Assembly (NCBI RefSeq): GCF_019654915.1
Contig: NZ_BPET01000025.1
Coordinates: 1 to 64,000 of the forward strand
Length of the DNA stretch: 64,000 nucleotides
Source of the DNA: Shewanella sp. MBTL60-007
GTDB lineage: Bacteria > Pseudomonadota > Gammaproteobacteria > Enterobacterales > Shewanellaceae
Reading direction: 5' to 3'
Shown here piece after piece: positions 58,986-64,000 of the stretch; the first letter of the stretch is position 1; the number at the start of each line of letters is the position of its first letter. The notes under the pieces were generated by a model that was not told the origin of the DNA, made no database searches, and saw only the letters and a program-made list of their open reading frames with translations. A program made the position numbers and the translations under genes.

Positions 58986-59014
58986 GGATAAAGCTTAAAT
59001 CTTATGGCTAAACT

Positions 59015-59042
59015 AAGGTGAGTAAGTGTCTACTCACCTTTC
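59015..59042 (+). terminator. hairpin after paeA
   Basis: Ten-base perfect stem AAGGTGAGTA / TACTCACCTT, loop AGTGTC, with only three T at the end. A probable weak terminator. Confidence 0.6.
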
Positions 59043-59146
59043 TGCTAAACCTAGCTACAGCCAGCTTTACTTGCTTTCCTTTGCATTTCTCAAGTTATTT
59101 GCCTGCCAACACTCCCATTTTACTGTGCTAGCTAGATCTGTTGAAG

Positions 59147-60346
59147 TCACGGGTGTTTATTAACTTTACTCAGCCATGATTTATGCCAATCAGTTAGGCG
59201 TTCAACCGGCATTGGTGCAGCGATGTAATAGCCTTGTGCTAAGGTGCAGCCTAATAATTGCAATCGCTGCCATAATGCTTGGGTCTCAACACCTTCGGCT
59301 ACCGACTTAAGCTCGAGTCGAGTGCTTAACAGTAAGCAAGCCTCAACAATGGCTGCTGCCGTTTTGCTGTTTTCCATGGCTTTAATAAAGCTCATGTCTA
59401 CCTTTAGTGAATCAAAAGGCAGGGTATCTAGCAGGGTCAAGGATGAGTAGCCTGTACCAAAATCATCGATAGAGAGATTAAAGCCGTGCATCGCTAGACG
59501 TGAAGCCGACTCCAGTGCTCTGCCGGTATTTTCCAACGCATCTGATTCGGTGATTTCAAAATAGACCTGCTTACATAGGTTGGGCTGTTGTTTGGCAATA
59601 TCCAGTAATCGGTCGACGAAGTGGCTATGCATTAAGGTCATAGGGGTGATGTTGATCGCCACCGAACGACCAGCAAGATGCGCTTGGTGTTGCAAGATGT
59701 AATTGACACTCAAGAGTGCTAACTCGGCGTCTTTTTGCATCTTACTCAATTGAGGCAGAAAACTGGTTGGCGGTAATACTCCCAAGATCGGGTGGACAAA
59801 GCGAATTAGCGCTTCACAAGATTGCCACTCGGCGTTATCGAATGCGACCAAAGGTTGGAAGTAGGGCTTTATCCAGCCTTGTTCAAGGGCGTGCTCAAGT
59901 TCTTTCTCGGTGAAGGCTTTACTCTTTATTGAGCCATGACTGGCAAATGTTGAATTTGTCAGATTCTCGACATAGGCCAAGTGTAATAGCTCTTTGAGGA
60001 TATTTATCTTTACGGGTTTGCTAATGGCACCAATCACTTTTAAGTGATAGCTCATACACATCTTCTGTACGGTATCGAGTACGATCTGATTGCTGGCACT
60101 GGTGATAATGATGGAGCCGGTAAACATGAGTTCACTGATATGACTCAAGAAGGTGATTCCATCCATCTCAGGCATTTTTAGATCGCATAGCAGTATGTCA
60201 GGCTTGAAGTCTGCCATTATCTGTAGCGCTTCAACACCAGAGGTTGCAGTTCTAATCTGCGAAATCTTAGGTGTTGTGATCAGTTCGAGTTGCATTTGCA
60301 TCGCTTCGCGCTGAAATTGATGATCTTCAATCAGTAAGATTTTCAT
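59147..60346 (-). CDS. REC-EAL response regulator, c-di-GMP phosphodiesterase (RocR/VieA-like)
   Basis: A 399-residue two-domain protein. The receiver domain (1-125) has the phospho-accepting D55 in LLCDLKMPE and K110 in ISKPVK. The EAL domain (about 145-390) keeps the catalytic motifs: E178-A-L, ITE (265-267), DDFGTG (294-299), K315, EGVE (351-354) and QGY. All appear intact, so it should hydrolyse c-di-GMP. Its ATG overlaps the kinase stop by four bases. The layout is that of Pseudomonas RocR (about 392 residues), partner of a BvgS-type sensor, except that no extra DNA-binding domain is present. Confidence 0.92.
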   Translation of the reverse strand: MKILLIEDHQFQREAMQMQLELITTPKISQIRTATSGVEALQIMADFKPDILLCDLKMPEMDGITFLSHISELMFTGSIIITSASNQIVLDTVQKMCMSYHLKVIGAISKPVKINILKELLHLAYVENLTNSTFASHGSIKSKAFTEKELEHALEQGWIKPYFQPLVAFDNAEWQSCEALIRFVHPILGVLPPTSFLPQLSKMQKDAELALLSVNYILQHQAHLAGRSVAINITPMTLMHSHFVDRLLDIAKQQPNLCKQVYFEITESDALENTGRALESASRLAMHGFNLSIDDFGTGYSSLTLLDTLPFDSLKVDMSFIKAMENSKTAAAIVEACLLLSTRLELKSVAEGVETQALWQRLQLLGCTLAQGYYIAAPMPVERLTDWHKSWLSKVNKHP

Positions 60347-63300
60347 TTTAACTGGTTTACCTGGTTAGAGATCTGCGCGATTAATTTTTCTAGCTGTACC
60401 AGCAAGTCTTTTATTGCATCAATATCTTGCGCCGAAGCCGCAGTTTCTATCTCGGCGCAAGTGATAACGAGGAGCTCACATTCAATAACACCCGCAGCGC
60501 CTTTGAGTTTATGAGCGCTATGGGCGGTGGCGTCAAAGTCGTGTTCTGCGACTGCTTGATTGAGTATTTGCATATCATTGTCACAGGTTGCAATGAACTT
60601 AGTCAGTAAGTTGATGCAAAGCTGCAGATCGCCGAAGTTAGTCTCAAGCGCTTTGATATCAATAACGGCGAGATCATTGAGGTCACACTTGAGCGTTTCG
60701 CTGGAGTTTGTTGCAATAAAAGTCCTATCTTGCATCGATGGCTCGTGTTGTTGAACATTATCTGCGGCGGGAGCTTGCTGAGCTTCAACTAAGTAATTAT
60801 TGAGTACGTTTTGCAGCTGCTCTAAGCTCACAGGTTTTATTAAATAATCATCGAATCCATACTGGTGGCAACGAGATTTTTCACTCGATATGGCATTAGC
60901 CGTGAGGGCGATAACACCGAGACGGTTCAGTTTTTCTTGTTGTTCATGTTCTCTAATAGCACTCACTAGGCCGTAACCATCGAGTTCAGGCATATGGCAG
61001 TCGGTCAGAACTAGGTCGTATCGATTCTGTTTATAGGCAGTAAGCGCCTGCTGACCGTTATCAAAAATATCACCAAAGTAGCCTAACTTGCTAAGCTGCA
61101 TACGGATCACATCTTGGTTAATTGGGTGATCTTCTGCAACCAGAATGAGTTTGTTTTGTGCAATGGCCTCCTCGCGAGTTAATGCCTGAATTGGTTTATT
61201 TTCTATTACTGCATACTTGTTCTCAAAAAACTCAGGCTTAGTGAGTAGATGCAATAAGTGCTCTGGGAACAGAGGGTTGATTGATAGCGCCCAGCCGAGC
61301 TTATTTGGAGCTGGCGATAGCATGCTCTGGGTTTTGAGCTGAATAATTTGCACATTAGCGAGATTACGTTTGGCCCAGCTTGACGTCAGTGCCTGCTGTT
61401 CACACCAGCTTTCTGGCAGTATTAGGACCTGCAGTTGCGCCTTGGCAACGTATGCCGCGAGGGTGGCTTTATTCTCGATACATTGCAGGCTATACGGGGT
61501 GCAATGCCAGACTCGAAGGTATTCACAAACCACATCATAGTCACTCTCATCAAGCATCATTACGCCGCAGCGCTTATTGACTACCGCAGGTACTTCAACA
61601 GCTGCAATAGGGAAGGTCAGACTGAAGCGGAAAGTACTCCCTTGTCCTTGTATACTGGTAACCGTGATCTTTCCGCCCATGAGTTTGACTAGTTGCTCAC
61701 AGATAGACAGCCCTAAGCCAGTGCCGCTGAAACGGCGCTCGCTACTGAGATCCACTTGTTCAAATGGAATAAATAGCTTGGCGATATCCTCTTCACTAAT
61801 TCCTATTCCAGTGTCAGAAACGGCAAAGCTAATAGTTTGCTCTTTCTCTGTAGAAGAGAGCAGGTCCACCGATAACCAGATCTCGCCTTCAGTGGTAAAC
61901 TTTGAGGCGTTATTCAGTAGGTTGTTTAGTACTTGCTTTAGACGTAAGTTATCCAGAGAAAATGAATAAGCAAGCTTAGGATCTAACCATAACTTAAACT
62001 TAATGCCTTTGCGTTCGACATGGACAATATGGGGTTGAACTAATTCACTGATAAAGCTGCTTAACTGACATACAGCAGGGCTTAACCCGAGTTTCCCAGC
62101 TTCTATTTTAGAGAAATCGAGTACATCATTAACGATATTGAGCAGATTATTACCTGAGTGTGTTAGGTTCTTATGGAGCCCATGAAGTTCGTTGCTACTT
62201 AGGTGTGGCGTCATTAACTCTAACAGACTCAAAATACCACTGATTGGGGTACGGATCTCATGGCTCATCATGGCTAAGAAACGCGATTTAGCTTCAGTTG
62301 CCGACTCTGCTATTAAGCGTGCCTCATCCAGCTCAGCTTGTTTCTCTTTTATAAGAGAAATATCGACCATGGTGTAGGTCCAATGCCTATTCTTATCGAC
62401 TTTGGTGCAGATCCCAGTAAGCTGGAACCATAAGGTTTTACCGTCAATGTTGAGCTTGAGTGTTGTGTACAGCGAATCACAGAAGCGAGATTGTTCAATA
62501 TCCCTTAAGAATTCGTGCTCGTCTGCATGGTTTGCTAAAAACTCCATCAATAGATGAGGAGCTTGATAGAGTTGCTCTGGGGTTAATCCGAGGTATTTTT
62601 CAATATTACAACTAATATAACTCCAAGAAATATCATCAATATCATCGCCATATCGAACTAACTGGGCAACAACGCCTCCAAAGTTGCTATTGACTAGTCT
62701 TAGCTCTTTCTCGACGCTCTGTCTCTGTGCTATTTCATGCTTTAGTTTTCTATTGGAATAAACGATTGCTAAAAAGGTTGAAAACACGCCGCATAAAATC
62801 AGAAGAACCCAGTTTGGTACTTTGGCAAAGGTGAAATCACTATTAATGTTAATGTCATTCCATTTATTGGTAATTTCGCGTAACTCATCGTCATGAATCG
62901 AATTTTTGGCTTTATTTAAGATAGACAGCAAAATGGGGTTACTGCTATTTACGCCAAAACTGACAGAGTGACTATGGTTGCCTAAAGGGTTTGGGATAAT
63001 ATTAATTCGACCTAAATACTTTGAGCTGACTAAAGAGTTAGCTTTTGATAAAGGCATTATTCCGACTTCGATTTTTCCCTGGATGACCGAATTGAGCAGG
63101 TGCTTACTGGAATTAAATATCGTGATATCGGCATGGGGGAATTTATTAGCCGTATTCATCTGTTGTTGGTGGTTGTCTAGTAAGCCTAATGTCTTCACAT
63201 TGGCAAGTTGTTCGGCAACTAAGTTGGTAGCTGTTACGGCTATCCATTTGTCTTGCATGTAAGGTGAGGTGCAGTGGACTAATTGTAAAATATCATGGTC

Positions 63301-64000
63301 ACAAGTATAGGCAGGTAGCATTTCATAATTGTTTTCTACCAGATGTTTCTCTATATCATCGCCATGATAGGGAGTCGCTTGAATCGTTAAGTTAAGTTTC
63401 TTGGCTACAACCTTTAAAATTTCTGCGCTCATGCCATCCATCTCACCATTTTTATTGGTGAAGACATAGGGGGAATTATCGGCAGAGTAGAGTACTTTGA
63501 TTGCTTTCCTTTTGCTAATCATTACAATTTCCTCTTCCGTGAGGTTAAGGCTATGTTGTTGATAAACATATTTAACCTGAGAGGTCGTCAGCCAAGCGTC
63601 GTAGAGTTTGTCAAAAGTCTCACTTGGGATCTGCTTTAAACCCTCATTAAGGTGCTCAATAAGTTCGATATCTTTAAGTCGGGTTGCAAAGTGTAAACTT
63701 TCAAAGGGCACATCGTTAAGTAGACGAATGCTTAAGTCATTAGGCACATCTTGGTGGGTATGCAGGTAATCTAGGGTTATCGCATTACCAATGTACGCAT
63801 CGGCATTCCCTGAAAGAACCGAATTATAGGCAGTTAGGCTGTCGGTGGTATTATAAATTTTGACTTGGTCAGTCGAATCTCTAAGCAGCTCATTAACTGC
63901 AAAACCTCTTTCTGCAGCAATACGCTTACCGTTTAACTCTAAAAGGTTATTAGTATTTTCTTGCTTGGTGAGGCTTGCAATGGGGACTAGCATTAGTGGA
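60343..64000 (-). CDS. BvgS-type hybrid sensor histidine kinase (5' end outside the window)
   Basis: An incomplete, multi-domain sensor. Visible from the window edge (first Met at 63993): two tandem periplasmic binding-like domains (about residues 1-390), a membrane segment (WVLLILCGVFSTFLAIVY), a PAS-like domain, HisKA (SHEIRTP, His 578), HATPase_c (NNLLNNASKF, GTGLGLSICEQL), a receiver domain (Asp 998 in LVLTDCHMPE) and a C-terminal Hpt domain (HKLKGAAG, His 1161). The reading frame stays open to base 64000, so the true start and signal peptide lie beyond. Its phosphorelay output is probably the coupled REC-EAL protein. Confidence 0.92.
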   Translation of the reverse strand, partial: PLMLVPIASLTKQENTNNLLELNGKRIAAERGFAVNELLRDSTDQVKIYNTTDSLTAYNSVLSGNADAYIGNAITLDYLHTHQDVPNDLSIRLLNDVPFESLHFATRLKDIELIEHLNEGLKQIPSETFDKLYDAWLTTSQVKYVYQQHSLNLTEEEIVMISKRKAIKVLYSADNSPYVFTNKNGEMDGMSAEILKVVAKKLNLTIQATPYHGDDIEKHLVENNYEMLPAYTCDHDILQLVHCTSPYMQDKWIAVTATNLVAEQLANVKTLGLLDNHQQQMNTANKFPHADITIFNSSKHLLNSVIQGKIEVGIMPLSKANSLVSSKYLGRINIIPNPLGNHSHSVSFGVNSSNPILLSILNKAKNSIHDDELREITNKWNDININSDFTFAKVPNWVLLILCGVFSTFLAIVYSNRKLKHEIAQRQSVEKELRLVNSNFGGVVAQLVRYGDDIDDISWSYISCNIEKYLGLTPEQLYQAPHLLMEFLANHADEHEFLRDIEQSRFCDSLYTTLKLNIDGKTLWFQLTGICTKVDKNRHWTYTMVDISLIKEKQAELDEARLIAESATEAKSRFLAMMSHEIRTPISGILSLLELMTPHLSSNELHGLHKNLTHSGNNLLNIVNDVLDFSKIEAGKLGLSPAVCQLSSFISELVQPHIVHVERKGIKFKLWLDPKLAYSFSLDNLRLKQVLNNLLNNASKFTTEGEIWLSVDLLSSTEKEQTISFAVSDTGIGISEEDIAKLFIPFEQVDLSSERRFSGTGLGLSICEQLVKLMGGKITVTSIQGQGSTFRFSLTFPIAAVEVPAVVNKRCGVMMLDESDYDVVCEYLRVWHCTPYSLQCIENKATLAAYVAKAQLQVLILPESWCEQQALTSSWAKRNLANVQIIQLKTQSMLSPAPNKLGWALSINPLFPEHLLHLLTKPEFFENKYAVIENKPIQALTREEAIAQNKLILVAEDHPINQDVIRMQLSKLGYFGDIFDNGQQALTAYKQNRYDLVLTDCHMPELDGYGLVSAIREHEQQEKLNRLGVIALTANAISSEKSRCHQYGFDDYLIKPVSLEQLQNVLNNYLVEAQQAPAADNVQQHEPSMQDRTFIATNSSETLKCDLNDLAVIDIKALETNFGDLQLCINLLTKFIATCDNDMQILNQAVAEHDFDATAHSAHKLKGAAGVIECELLVITCAEIETAASAQDIDAIKDLLVQLEKLIAQISNQVNQLK

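Overview
The window is a continuous piece of chromosome from a gammaproteobacterium, almost certainly a Shewanella. The evidence is the gene order lptD-surA-pdxA-rsmA-apaG-apaH, the ispB // rplU-rpmA-obgE arrangement, DUF3718 and DUF3019 proteins, a MipA/OmpV-type protein next to a RstAB-like two-component pair, and a high density of chemotaxis receptors and BvgS-type sensors. The species cannot be fixed from the sequence alone. No rRNA, tRNA, CRISPR array, phage or transposase gene was seen. The only mobile-element-like object is a 165-bp non-coding inverted-repeat element (32144-32308).

Layout. 1-6.7 kb: mdh; ispB facing rplU-rpmA-obgE; the split ThrE-type exporter yjjP-yjjB; folA; a secreted DUF3718 protein. 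6.8-18.5 kb: a chemotaxis receptor, apaH and apaG, then the envelope and housekeeping operon lptD-surA-pdxA-rsmA on the minus strand, faced by amgK-murU-djlA (a MurNAc recycling shunt and a DnaJ-type co-chaperone). 18.6-25.9 kb: an outer-membrane barrel, a 2-hydroxyacid dehydrogenase, purT, a yibI-yibH (HlyD-type) pair, a Ycf46-like AAA ATPase, a DUF4136 lipoprotein and a DUF1289 protein. 25.9-29.2 kb: a four-gene minus-strand operon (mipA-like, DUF3019, response regulator, histidine kinase).

29.4-36.4 kb: an accessory stretch with YhhY-type acetyltransferase, YcxB-like, YeaR-like (DUF1971) and tandem universal-stress genes, the inverted-repeat element with two small membrane-protein genes, an SDR, a VOC protein, an FMN reductase, a Cys-rich SufR-like regulator and rsuA. 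36.4-41.8 kb: carbon uptake (satP, a POT-like MFS transporter, lrgA/cidA-lrgB/cidB with a divergent LysR regulator). 41.8-44.8 kb: a small YqaE/Pmp3 gene and the complete AmmeMemoRadiSam triad (AMMECR1-like, MEMO1-like and radical SAM), a widely conserved system whose biochemical role I know to be unsettled. This is the best candidate for an undescribed system here.

44.9-64 kb: a large ImpA/M60-like lipoprotein metalloprotease, a second chemotaxis receptor, holC-valS, a DEAD-box helicase with a LysR regulator, a peroxiredoxin-like/NTF2-like pair, the polyamine exporter homologue paeA (ytfL), and a REC-EAL c-di-GMP phosphodiesterase translationally coupled to a BvgS-type hybrid kinase that runs off the right edge. 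Most gene pairs that face each other share strong bidirectional intrinsic terminators. Several starts were moved downstream of the longest open frame because of Shine-Dalgarno placement and family length; these are stated in each entry.
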